A DNA stretch of 64,000 bases, from contig VHCN01000002.1 in assembly GCA_016871675.1 (NCBI GenBank), forward strand, positions 1-64,000, read 5' to 3'. Under the pieces are notes generated by a model. That model made no database searches. It was not told the DNA's origin and worked only from the letters and a program-made list of their open reading frames with translations. Below, piece after piece: positions 53,272 through 61,066 of this stretch. The DNA comes from Verrucomicrobiota bacterium. Its GTDB lineage: Bacteria; Verrucomicrobiota; Verrucomicrobiia; Limisphaerales; VHCN01. Position numbers and translations under genes: made by a program. Position 1 is the stretch's first letter. Each line of letters starts with the position of its first letter.

Positions 53272-54027
53272 TTACAGAAGGCGCTTGGCGCGCTTGACCC
53301 ACACGCGTTCCTGGGCGCGCTGGAATCCGGGCGCGTGCGCGTGATCGTCCACGACTTCCTGGAGCAGGGCGCGCGCCTCGTCGGTCGCGCCGCCGGCGCG
53401 GAGCAACTCGGCGAGTTGCACCCGGGCGCGGGCGTAGGAATTCTGTTCGAGCACCCGGCGCCATGCGGTGATGGCGGCGTCCCTTTCGCCGAGCGCGGCG
53501 AGGGTCTCGGCAAGCGCCATCTGAGTGTGGCCGTAATCATGGCGAGGGTCGGCGGCGGCGACTTGCTCCAGAAACGGCCGGGCTTCCGCGGGGCGCTTGA
53601 GGCGGAGCAGGCACTGGCCGAGGTGCGCGCGGAGGTCGGGATCCTCGGCGTCGCGCTCGAGGGCGGCGCGGTAGCAGGCCTCGGCCCTCGCGAGCTTGCC
53701 TTGCTGGAAGAAGATGTCGCCCAGCTGGAGGTGGTGATGGGCTTTGTCGAGATGGTGGATTTGCGACTCGAGTTCCTTGATGCGCTTGCGATTCCACGCG
53801 CCGGGCAGCTCGAATCCGCGCGTGGCGGACGCCGCGTTCCGAAAGACGAGGAAGAAGTAGAGGATCGCGTTGAGCATCGGGAAGATGAAGATGAACACCG
53901 CCCAGATCCACTCGCCGCGCCGGATGGCATCCACGAGCATCCACACGGTGAACACGGTGAACACCCAGAAGACCGGGTTGCTCGCGAGCGCCTCGAAGCT
54001 GAACCCATCCGTGATGAAGGCAAACAT
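53272..54027 (-). CDS. membrane-anchored TPR protein with PLDc_N-like head
   Basis: A 251-residue protein. The first 60 residues have two hydrophobic stretches (NPVFWVFTVFTVWMLVDAIRRGEW and IWAVFIFIFPMLNAILYFFLVFR) that match the PLDc_N/cardiolipin-synthase N-terminal pattern. The remainder is helical with three to four tetratricopeptide repeats: HLQLGDIFFQQGKLARAEACYRAALERDAED, LRAHLGQCLLRLKRPAEARPFLEQ, MALAETLAALGERDAAITAWRRVLEQ and VQLAELLRAGGATDEARALLQEV. It is probably a scaffold held at the inner membrane. Start ATG at 54027; the longer open frame upstream belongs to the neighbouring region. Confidence 0.82.
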   Translation of the reverse strand: MFAFITDGFSFEALASNPVFWVFTVFTVWMLVDAIRRGEWIWAVFIFIFPMLNAILYFFLVFRNAASATRGFELPGAWNRKRIKELESQIHHLDKAHHHLQLGDIFFQQGKLARAEACYRAALERDAEDPDLRAHLGQCLLRLKRPAEARPFLEQVAAADPRHDYGHTQMALAETLAALGERDAAITAWRRVLEQNSYARARVQLAELLRAGGATDEARALLQEVVDDHAHAPGFQRAQERVWVKRAKRLL

Positions 54028-54076
54028 GGTGACGCCGATGGCCCCGCGCCGCGCGGCGGCCGGGTTTCGTGCCGGG

Positions 54077-55621
54077 CTAAGCGAGCGCGTCGTGGTGCCA
54101 GTGGAGGTCCGCGTCCTCCCGCCGCGGGCCGCGGGCTGATGCGGTCTGGGGCGGCGCCGTCGGGTTCTTGAAGTCAATCCCCGCGAGCTGCGTGTAGTGG
54201 CGGAAGACGTCCGTGTTTTGGATGAAGCCGCGGAAGCGCTCGGCGCCGGGGCCGAGGGCGAGGATGGGCACGTAGTCGGCCGTGTGGGTGTTGGCGGACC
54301 AGCCGATGCCGATGTGGTTGCCCATGAGCTGGCCGAGTTGCGAGCTCCAGTTGGATTGCAGCCCGTAAAGCGCGCGGCCTTTCTTCTCCATGAACGGCAG
54401 GAGCGTCGCAAGCTGGTCGGCGCGGATTTCGTAGCCGGTCGCGTCGAGGATCACCCGGGCGACGTCGGCGGGTTCGCGCGGCACCTTGAAATCGACCGGG
54501 TATTCCTCCGAGCCGAGCGTGGTGGCGATGTAGCTGAAGCTGCGGCGGACGTTCAGGAGGTTTTTGAAGAGCGGGTCGCTCAAGTTGTATTCGCGGCCGG
54601 CGCCGTTGAGGCCGGGGTTGCCGGTGCCATGGTCGGTGGTGAAAACAAGCAGCGTGTCGGGATGCCGCTTCTGGAATTCGAGGCAGACGTCCATCGCCTC
54701 GTCGAACGCGATCTGGTCGTGCAAGGCGGCCGCGGCGTCGCACGCGTGCCCGCCGTGGTCCACGCGTCCGCCCTCGACCTGCATGATGAAGTGCGGCTCG
54801 CGCTGGAGTTTCTTGAGCGCGAGCGTCGTGAGTTCGGCGAGCGTCGGCGCGGCCGCCTTCGCCGCGTCGTCCGCGCGGGCATCGAGCGTGAACGGCAGGT
54901 GGCTGATGGCGAACGTGCCGAGCCAGGGCTTGTCGAGGGGCGCGGCGCGAAGTTCCGCGGCGGTCTTCATCACCGCGTAGCCGGCGGCCTTGTAATCGGG
55001 GTAGAGGTCGAGGACGAGCCTGCGCTTGACCGGATCCTTCATCAGCGCGGGATCGAAGTAGTGCTGGCCGCCGCCGAGAAGGACTTCGATCTTGCGTTCG
55101 AGGTATTGCTTCGCGATGGCGGGTGCCGCCTCGCGCTTGAGTCCGCTCGCGGCGAATCCCGCGGGCGTGGCGTGGGTGATCTCCGTCGTGGTGACGAGAG
55201 CGCGTTTCCATCCGGCTTCGCCGAACAGCTCGTAAAGCGTCCGCAGTGTCGTGCCGTCCGGCAGGATGTTGACCGTGCCGTTGACGATGCGCGAGCCGCT
55301 GCCCCATGCGCAGGCGGATGCGGATGAGTCGGTCACGAGCGAGTTGAGCGAGCGGACATCCATGACGCCCGTGTGCGTGTCCGGGCGGTTGAGGAGCTGC
55401 ATCCACGTGAGCCCCCGTCCGCGGAGCAAGTGCGAGAGATGGTCCGCGCACGTGAGCGTGCCGCTGCTCATGCCGTCGGCGACGAGGTGGATGATGTGGC
55501 GCGGCTTCTGCCCCGGGCGGGCGCCGGAGGGCTCGGCGGGGCGGGTGACCTGCGGGGCCACGAGCGACGTGGCGGCAATCGCGCCCGACTGCGTGAAGAA
55601 CCGGCGGCGGTCGAAAGGCAT
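54077..55621 (-). CDS. alkaline phosphatase (PhoA family), TAT-exported
   Basis: A 514-residue phosphomonoesterase. The N-terminus MPFDRRRFFTQSG is a twin-arginine signal. HLVADGMSSGTL holds metal-binding D49. VTDSSASACAWG carries the nucleophile S99 after D98, as in DSxAS of PhoA. VTTTEITHATPAGF, MQVEGGRVDHGGHACDA (metal ligands Glu/Asp/His), LLVFTTDHGTGNPG and WSANTHTADYVPILALGPGA complete the active site. It would release phosphate from organic esters outside the cytoplasm. The 3' part converges on nothing; the TPR gene follows after 49 nt on the same strand. Confidence 0.95.
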   Translation of the reverse strand: MPFDRRRFFTQSGAIAATSLVAPQVTRPAEPSGARPGQKPRHIIHLVADGMSSGTLTCADHLSHLLRGRGLTWMQLLNRPDTHTGVMDVRSLNSLVTDSSASACAWGSGSRIVNGTVNILPDGTTLRTLYELFGEAGWKRALVTTTEITHATPAGFAASGLKREAAPAIAKQYLERKIEVLLGGGQHYFDPALMKDPVKRRLVLDLYPDYKAAGYAVMKTAAELRAAPLDKPWLGTFAISHLPFTLDARADDAAKAAAPTLAELTTLALKKLQREPHFIMQVEGGRVDHGGHACDAAAALHDQIAFDEAMDVCLEFQKRHPDTLLVFTTDHGTGNPGLNGAGREYNLSDPLFKNLLNVRRSFSYIATTLGSEEYPVDFKVPREPADVARVILDATGYEIRADQLATLLPFMEKKGRALYGLQSNWSSQLGQLMGNHIGIGWSANTHTADYVPILALGPGAERFRGFIQNTDVFRHYTQLAGIDFKNPTAPPQTASARGPRREDADLHWHHDALA

Positions 55622-55685
55622 GGCGAAAACTAGCCGCTGCCCGCGGCGAAGCCAACGGGGAATTGCCTGCCGCGCCTCGCGCGAC

Positions 55686-56351
55686 CTACAGCCGCTTGAT
55701 GCGCACGTTGCGGAAGGCCACCGGGTCGCTGTGTCCTGCGAACCCGAAGTGGCCCTTCGTGCGCGTGAGGCCGGGATGCTTTGACTTGGCCATGAACGTC
55801 CCGGGATCGATCTTCGCGAGGTCGGTGTCGAGGATGACTTCGCCGTTGAGCACGACCTTGATGGTCGAGCCTTTCACGGTGACTTCCTGCTCGTTCCATT
55901 CGCCGTTGGGTTTCTGGAAGCCGCGCTTCGCGCCGGCCATTCCGTAAGCGGAGCCGTGGACTTGCCGCGGGTCGAGCTTGCCGCGGACCTTGTCGTAGTT
56001 GTCGTCGAGCACCTGCACCTCGCACATGCCGACGTAGGCGGTGTCGCCCGAGCCCGGGTAGCGAATCGCCAGGCCGTTGTTGCCGCCGGACGGGACCTTG
56101 AACTCGAGCCGCACGATGAAGTCGGCGTATTCCTCCTTCGTGTAGATCGTGCCGCCCTTGCCCTTCTTGCAGACGATCGCGCCCTGGACGACTTCGTAGT
56201 TGTCCACCGGGCCCGACCAGCCCTCGAAGTCCTTTCCATTGAAAATGGAGACGAAGCCGCGCTCGGGGTCGGGCTGAAGACTCGCGCACGCTGCGGCGCC
56301 GGCGACGGCGGCGGAAGCGAAGGCGACGGTGAGAATGCGATGAGCGTTCAA
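55686..56351 (-). CDS. DUF1080 (3-keto-disaccharide hydrolase-type) lipoprotein
   Basis: A 221-residue protein. It appears to start with TTG (56351) since no ATG or GTG lies at the right place. A lipobox (GAAACAS, Cys22) follows a hydrophobic leader. The rest is the DUF1080 beta-jelly-roll (PF06439), with FVSIFNGKDFEGWSG, YADFIVRLEFKVPSGGNNGLAIRYPG, MCEVQVLDDNY, GSAYGM, GEWNEQEVTVKG and FGFAGHSDPVAFRNVRIK. Related domains act on 3-keto sugars or bind glycans. A second DUF1080 gene lies 29 nt upstream, so the two form an operon. Confidence 0.9.
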   Translation of the reverse strand: MNAHRILTVAFASAAVAGAAACASLQPDPERGFVSIFNGKDFEGWSGPVDNYEVVQGAIVCKKGKGGTIYTKEEYADFIVRLEFKVPSGGNNGLAIRYPGSGDTAYVGMCEVQVLDDNYDKVRGKLDPRQVHGSAYGMAGAKRGFQKPNGEWNEQEVTVKGSTIKVVLNGEVILDTDLAKIDPGTFMAKSKHPGLTRTKGHFGFAGHSDPVAFRNVRIKRL

Positions 56352-56380
56352 GTGAGAGTCGTTTGGAGGGTTGCCTTCGA

Positions 56381-57145
56381 TTACTTCCCGGGTTGGATTT
56401 CGCGGATGAAGATGTTTCGCCAGCGGATTTCACCGCCGTGGGTCTGGAGCTGGATCGGGCCTTTCTCGGGCACGGAGGTCTTGCGGTCGTAGTAGTTCTC
56501 CATGCGCGCCTTGTCCACGACGAGCTTGTCGTTGAGCCACACGGTGACGATGTCGCCCACCATGATGATCCGGAACTTGTTCCACTCGCCGAAGGGCTTG
56601 TCGGCGATGACGAGCGGGTCCTTGCCGGGCGCGCCGGCGCTGTTGTTCCAGAGTCCGCCGGAGCCTTTGGGCTTGCCGAGCTTCACGGCTTGCTCGCTCG
56701 TTTCGGTCGAGTCCCAGATTTGCACCTGCGGCACGCCGCGCAGGTAGATGCCCGAGTCGGCGAGCGGCACGGTCTTGTATTCGACGAGGAGCTCGAAGTC
56801 GCCGTAGTCCTTCTCGGTGCTCGCGTAGGCGCCAAAGCCGTCGTTCACGAGTTCGCCGGCTTCGACATACCAGTGCGGTTTGCCGGTCTTGGCGTTGAGT
56901 TCCATCATCGAGCCCTTCTGGTCGGCGGCGGTCCATTTGAGGATTTGCCCGGCGCGCGCCTCGGGCGTCATCGCGAGCAGCTTGCGGTGGTCGAAGGTCG
57001 TGCCGCCGCGAAACCCCGCGAGGTCCTTGCCGTTGAAGAGCGCGGTGAAGCCCTTGGGCGGTGTCGCCTGCGCCTGCGCGGAGGCGGGCGCGAGCAGTGA
57101 CGAGAGTGCAGTGGCAATGAGCAGGAGCGGGGTTCGAGTGTGCAT
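56381..57145 (-). CDS. DUF1080 (3-keto-disaccharide hydrolase-type) protein, exported
   Basis: A 254-residue DUF1080 protein with a signal peptide (LLLIATALSSLLAPASAQAQ, 1-26). Signatures: FTALFNGKDLAGFRGG, YGDFELLVEYKTVPLADSGIYLRGVPQVQIWD, GGLWNN, WNKFRIIMVGDIVTVWLNDKLVVD and GPIQLQTHGGEIRWRNIFIRE. It is a diverged paralogue of the downstream gene, with an insert of about 35 residues (TFDHRKLLAMTPEARAGQI). The ATG at 57145 is followed directly by the signal. The selenoprotein gene ends 140 nt upstream, so co-transcription is possible. Confidence 0.92.
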   Translation of the reverse strand: MHTRTPLLLIATALSSLLAPASAQAQATPPKGFTALFNGKDLAGFRGGTTFDHRKLLAMTPEARAGQILKWTAADQKGSMMELNAKTGKPHWYVEAGELVNDGFGAYASTEKDYGDFELLVEYKTVPLADSGIYLRGVPQVQIWDSTETSEQAVKLGKPKGSGGLWNNSAGAPGKDPLVIADKPFGEWNKFRIIMVGDIVTVWLNDKLVVDKARMENYYDRKTSVPEKGPIQLQTHGGEIRWRNIFIREIQPGK

Positions 57146-57285
57146 GAGTCGTTCCGGTTTGTAGCGGGATTGGGGGGCGCGGTCAACGGGCAGTCGCGGA
57201 CTTCCGGCCCGGAGCCACGCATGAGCCCGGGCCTCCGCGCTCTGTTTGACACCGATGCCAACCTCCTCGGACGGGTGGAGGCGCG

Positions 57286-57957
57286 CTACGGTTTCGCGGC
57301 ACCGCCAAGATTCTGCTCCAGCCAAGTCCGCGCCGTAGTCACGCTTGGCGGGAAGCCGCCGGGTCCGGGCCCACCCATCACGGCGATTTTGCCCTCCCTG
57401 TCCACCACGTATATGCGGTCCGGCCACGCGGCGTAAGCTTTGTTCGCGGCGTCATCCATGCCGTCCACGAGGCAGGGCAGTTTGATCTTGAGCATCGCGC
57501 AAGCTTGGGCCGCGACTTTGTTGCGTTCCTCGATCGTCTTCGGGTCCTTCACCAAAACGCCCTGCCGCTCGTTCTGCGGCACCTGCCAGCCGTCCGTGGG
57601 GTGGGCTTCTTTGATGTAAACCATGAAGAATTCCGCCTTGTCCTTGAACTGGTCGTAAATGCGTTCGAGGGAACCAACCTGGTCCCGAAAAGGCGGTCAT
57701 GTGTAGCTGCCGAAAACAAGGACCACGGGCTTCTTGCCGCGGAAGCTCGCGAGTTGCACCTCGCGGTCACCCTCCTTGGTCTTGAGCTTGAAGTCGGGCG
57801 CGGTGTCGCCGACGCGCAGGTTGGTTTGCGTGCGGAGGTCGCCCGCGCGCTTGCCGGCCTTCTGCTGGGCGCCGGGTCGTGGTTGCTGTTGCGCGAGGGC
57901 CAAGGCGGCAGTGACGGCGAGTCCGATGGCGACAAGGGCAAGGGGCGTCGGTTTCAT
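57286..57957 (-). CDS. iodothyronine deiodinase-like selenoprotein (UGA = Sec87), exported
   Basis: A 223-residue protein if the in-frame UGA at 57699-57697 is read as selenocysteine. A signal peptide (residues 1-22, ending LALAQ) is followed by a thioredoxin-fold lead-in (LRVGDTAPDFKLKTKEGD, FRGKKPVVLVFGSYT). U87 then stands in GSYT-U-PPFR, exactly where deiodinases have Sec in GSCT-U-PxF. The frame continues without any other stop for 136 codons, with family residues E117 and H119 (VYIKEAHPTDGW, compare IYIEEAHASDGW of vertebrate enzymes). Further matches are LPCLVDGMDDAANKAYAAWPDRIYVVD and GKIAVMGGPGPGG. A SECIS-like hairpin follows the UGA. It is probably a periplasmic selenol redox enzyme; deiodination itself is not implied. 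Automated gene calling would split or truncate it. It starts 32 nt after a prepilin gene. Confidence 0.88.
57669..57686 (-). promoter_or_regulatory. candidate bacterial SECIS element
   Basis: On the minus strand, GGGACC-AGGUU-GGUUCCC can fold into a 6-bp stem (GGGA/UCCC and CC/GG, with one bulged U) and a 5-base apical loop AGGUU. The loop starts 16 nt after the UGA. It has G among its first two bases, as described for SelB-dependent bacterial SECIS elements, and resembles the AGGUCU loop with bulged U of E. coli fdhF. Confidence 0.7.
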
Positions 57958-57989
57958 GGGGGATTGGGTGGGCTTTGAACGTCGAGAAG

Positions 57990-58910
57990 CTAGTCCCCGA
58001 CTGCGACGGTCCACATGCCGGTCTGCACTCCGCGGGCCGTGCCGCGCCCGAGCGTGCGCAGCGGTTCGAGGAACTCGGCGTGTCCGTCCACCATCAGGTA
58101 GTTGAACTTGGCGTTGTGATACTGGGCCGACCTGATGCCGTTGCCTGCCTGGATGTGGTTGGCGTCGGTGGAATTGGGGATGAACGCCTGCGTCATGTTG
58201 CCCTGCATGGAAGTGGCGTGGACTTTCTCAGTCATCAACATGGTGCCGGTCGGGTCGTTGATCATGCTCGAGTGGAAGTAGGCCTCGCCTTGCGGGCCGT
58301 TGATGGTCTGTGAACCCGGCAGGGGGTTCATCCAGTTGACTCCCATGGCCAGGCTGGCGTTGCCGAAATTCCAGTTCAGCCCGATGCCGGTCTGGTTGCC
58401 CGGCGCGGGCGGCCAATCCACCGCCTGCGGCGCGCGGCCGCCGATCGTGATCTGCCCCATGTTATGGCGCGGCATCACGTAACTGCGGCGCAGCGCGAGG
58501 TAGTTGGAGTTGACGTTGTTCACGTTCGCCTGGTTCTCCACTTTGTCGGACGGACACTTGATGATGCGCATGCCCCGTGTGCCGATGACGGATGGATTCG
58601 CCAACTCGACCGGCAGGTAGGTGGCGCCGAGATACGAGCTGAGCAAGTCATCCCAACTGATCTGCGGCGGGCGGTCCGAGATCACCCGGTAGCCCGCAAT
58701 GACCACCTTCTCATCGTTGTCGCCGGAATACAGGTGCGCCGCCGTCCCGATCTGCTTGAGGCTGTTGAGGCACTGGCCCGACTGCGCCTTCTTCTTGGCC
58801 GTCGCAAGCGCGGGCAGGAGCATGCCGGCGAGGATCGCGATGATAGCGATGACCACGAGCAATTCGATGAGCGTGAATCCGCGCGGGGTTGCTTTTGCTT
58901 GTGTTCGCAT
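57990..58910 (-). CDS. prepilin-type protein, module 3
   Basis: A 306-residue protein with a class III prepilin leader ([20 protein letters not shown]; cleavage G/F, Glu at +5). [25 protein letters not shown] follows, then a C-terminal domain ending in [18 protein letters not shown], the H-x-x-x-x-N-x-x-x-V-D-G-H form of DUF1559-like pseudopilins. It is more distant from modules 1 and 2 than they are from each other, and has the related internal piece [10 protein letters not shown] lipoprotein gene precedes it by 19 nt, in the reverse order to modules 1 and 2. The ATG at 58910 gives a short leader. Confidence 0.92.
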   Translation of the reverse strand: MRTQAKATPRGFTLIELLVVIAIIAILAGMLLPALATAKKKAQSGQCLNSLKQIGTAAHLYSGDNDEKVVIAGYRVISDRPPQISWDDLLSSYLGATYLPVELANPSVIGTRGMRIIKCPSDKVENQANVNNVNSNYLALRRSYVMPRHNMGQITIGGRAPQAVDWPPAPGNQTGIGLNWNFGNASLAMGVNWMNPLPGSQTINGPQGEAYFHSSMINDPTGTMLMTEKVHATSMQGNMTQAFIPNSTDANHIQAGNGIRSAQYHNAKFNYLMVDGHAEFLEPLRTLGRGTARGVQTGMWTVAVGD

Positions 58911-58929
58911 GGTGGAAGCTGCGGTTTGG

Positions 58930-59343
58930 CTACTTCTCCTTGATCCGGATTTGCACCGGGTCAATCACCCACTGCTTGCCCGCCGGCGGCTGCGGCACGC
59001 GCGGGATGAGCTTCAGATCGACCATTTCCTGAAACGTCTTCGGCACCCGGCCGGAGGCGTTTGCATAATCCTGCAGGATCGAATCAAGACTGTTCAAATC
59101 CATCGGCTGCTCCCGCGGTTGCGGGGCGGACGCCACCGGCCGCGCCGGTGCCGGCGGTGCAGTGACCGTCGCGGGCGCGACCACCCGGGGCGGAGTTGAA
59201 GGCGCGGGTGCGGGCTGCGGCACGGCGACGGCCGGAACCGGTGGCGCGGGTTCCTTCCTCGTGCAACCCGCCGCCAGCCCGAGCACCAGCCACGTGAGGC
59301 ACACGGGGCCGCTCAAGTTCGCGAAGGGGCGCGTCAAATTCAC
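58930..59343 (-). CDS. small proline-rich lipoprotein, module 3
   Basis: A 137-residue protein starting with GTG. The lipobox is LGLAAGC (Cys27). A Pro/Ala/Val tether (about 28-78) leads to a C-terminal domain [23 protein letters not shown] followed by [14 protein letters not shown]. This aligns with the ends of the lipoproteins at 22273 and 23684 (P-x-L-P-x-x-P-x-G-K-x-L-x-Y-x-P). It stands upstream of its prepilin, in an apparent operon lipoprotein, prepilin, selenoprotein. Divergent from the DEAD-box helicase gene. Confidence 0.75.
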   Translation of the reverse strand: MNLTRPFANLSGPVCLTWLVLGLAAGCTRKEPAPPVPAVAVPQPAPAPSTPPRVVAPATVTAPPAPARPVASAPQPREQPMDLNSLDSILQDYANASGRVPKTFQEMVDLKLIPRVPQPPAGKQWVIDPVQIRIKEK

Positions 59344-59440
59344 AGCCTGTTGAAACTGTTGCCAATGTAATCAAGCCCCGCTGGCCGGTCAACACACTTT
59401 CCCTTTCCGTCCCCCCTGACCGTGGGCTAGCCTGCGCCGC

Positions 59441-60679
59441 ATGCCGTTTACCAAACTCGGCCTTTCCAACGCGATGCTCGAGGGCGTCCGCGCGATGGGC
59501 TACGTCGAACCCACGCCCATCCAGCTTCGTGGCATCCCGCTCATCATGGAGGGCCGCGACATCATCGGCAGCGCGCAGACCGGCACGGGCAAGACCGCCG
59601 CCTTCGCGCTGCCCATCCTCTCCAAGCTCGACAAACACGCCCCCGGTTCACCCCGCGCGCTTGTCCTCGAACCCACCCGCGAACTCGCCTCGCAGGTCGA
59701 GACCGCCTTCCGCGACTACGCGCGCTTCACCGACCTGCGCGTGGCCGTCCTCTACGGCGGCGTCGGCTACGGCGCGCAGATCGAGGCGCTCACGAAGGGC
59801 GTGGACGTGATCGCCGCCACGCCCGGCCGGTTGCTCGACCACATGGAACAGGGCCGTTGCCGGCTGGACCGCGTGCAGTTCCTGGTCATTGACGAGGCGG
59901 ACCGCATGTTCGACATGGGCTTCCTGCCGGACGTGAAGCGCATCGTGCAGAAATGCCCCGCCCAGCGGCACACGTCGCTCTTCAGCGCCACGATCCCGCC
60001 GGCCATCGAGACGCTCATCTCGTGGGCCATGCGCTCGCCGGAAACCATCGAGATCGGCGCGCGCCGCTCGCCCGCCGACACCGTCAAGCACGTCCTCTAC
60101 CCGGTGAACTCGGCGCAGAAGGACGACCTGCTCCTCGCCCTGCTCGACCGCGTTCACTACGACTCGGTGATCGTCTTCTGCCGCACCAAGCACGGCGCCG
60201 ACCGCGTCGCGGCCACGCTCAAGCGCGCCAACCACTCCGTCGCCGTGCTCCACTCAAACCGCACGCAGGCCGAGCGCGAGCACGCCCTCAAGGGCTTCCG
60301 CGAGGGACGCTACGAGGTGCTCGTCGCCACCGACATCGCCGCGCGCGGGCTCGACATCGCCAACGTCAGCCACGTCGTCAACTACGACGTGCCGCAGCAC
60401 CCGGAGGACTACGTCCACCGCATCGGCCGCACCGGCCGCGCGGAGAACACCGGCGACGCCTTCACCATCATGATCGCCGAGGACGCCACGCACGTGTTCG
60501 CCATCGAGCGGTTCATCGGGCGGGCGGTCGAGCGCGTGAAGCTGGAAAACTTCGCCTACAAATACACGGCGCTGTTCGAGCAGGGAAAACCCGGCGCGCC
60601 CACGCCGCACGAGATGAAGGCCCGCGCCGTGCGCATCGGCAAGGGCTACCACTTCGGCCGGAGTGGAAGAAGGCGGTGA
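59441..60679 (+). CDS. DEAD-box RNA helicase (RhlE-like)
   Basis: A 412-residue ATP-dependent RNA helicase with all core motifs. The Q motif is GYVEPTPIQLRGIP, motif I is SAQTGTGKT, Ia is LEPTRELASQVE, II is DEAD in VIDEADRMFDMGFLPDV, and III is LFSATIP. The second RecA domain has IVFCRTKHGADRVAATL, VATDIAARGLDIANVSHVVNYDVP and motif VI HRIGRTGR. The C-terminal tail is short (about 40 residues). Likely role: ribosome assembly or RNA turnover, especially in the cold. Confidence 0.97.
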   Translation: MPFTKLGLSNAMLEGVRAMGYVEPTPIQLRGIPLIMEGRDIIGSAQTGTGKTAAFALPILSKLDKHAPGSPRALVLEPTRELASQVETAFRDYARFTDLRVAVLYGGVGYGAQIEALTKGVDVIAATPGRLLDHMEQGRCRLDRVQFLVIDEADRMFDMGFLPDVKRIVQKCPAQRHTSLFSATIPPAIETLISWAMRSPETIEIGARRSPADTVKHVLYPVNSAQKDDLLLALLDRVHYDSVIVFCRTKHGADRVAATLKRANHSVAVLHSNRTQAEREHALKGFREGRYEVLVATDIAARGLDIANVSHVVNYDVPQHPEDYVHRIGRTGRAENTGDAFTIMIAEDATHVFAIERFIGRAVERVKLENFAYKYTALFEQGKPGAPTPHEMKARAVRIGKGYHFGRSGRRR

Positions 60680-60682
60680 AGC

Positions 60683-61039
60683 ATGCGTTTATCCCCTCGG
60701 CACCGAGCGGACTCCGGCTTCAAGCAGGACGAGCTGGCGATGGTTGGCGCGGGGCTGCTGTTTGTGCTTGCGCCTGCCACACCCGGGTTAGTCCGTCGCG
60801 CGCAGGAGAGGAGGCGCGCCGGCTGCACTACCCATTTGAAACAGATGCGCGGCGCACTTCGAAACTGGGCGCGGGAAAATAGGAAGACTACTGCGGACAC
60901 ATATTCTCTCACGAACGCTACTTTGTTTGCGTTTTTGAAAGGCGCCGTGCTGCCGGTCTGTCCGGCGGGCGGCCGCTACTCACCGGGCACAAACATCGCC
61001 GACGCGCCCACGTGCAACTTTCCCGGCCACACCTTGTAG
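60683..61039 (+). CDS. divergent, possibly decaying pseudopilin
   Basis: A 118-residue protein that keeps the skeleton of a pseudopilin. GFKQDELAMVGAGLLFVLAP still has the G/F cleavage pair and a Glu at +5, but with charged residues where TLI stands. Then CTTHLKQMRGALRNWARENRK corresponds to C.NNLKQIG.A...WA.DN, and LFAFLKGAVLPVCPAGGRYSPGTNI ... CNFPGHTL matches the Cys-rich end of ComGC-like family members (CPAGGTY ... C.IPGH.L). It could be a functional minor pseudopilin with an altered leader or a relic. The helicase stop is only 3 nt upstream, so it is probably co-transcribed, and it precedes an LptF/G-type gene. Confidence 0.7.
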   Translation: MRLSPRHRADSGFKQDELAMVGAGLLFVLAPATPGLVRRAQERRRAGCTTHLKQMRGALRNWARENRKTTADTYSLTNATLFAFLKGAVLPVCPAGGRYSPGTNIADAPTCNFPGHTL

Positions 61040-61066
61040 CCAAACGTTCCGGCGCGTCCGGATGCC

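Noticed and set aside
57452-57700. Treating the two halves of the deiodinase-like gene as separate genes or a nonsense pseudogene
   Set aside because: There is only one stop, it is UGA at the known Sec position, a SECIS-like hairpin follows, and the second half has no ribosome-binding site or new start while keeping family residues.
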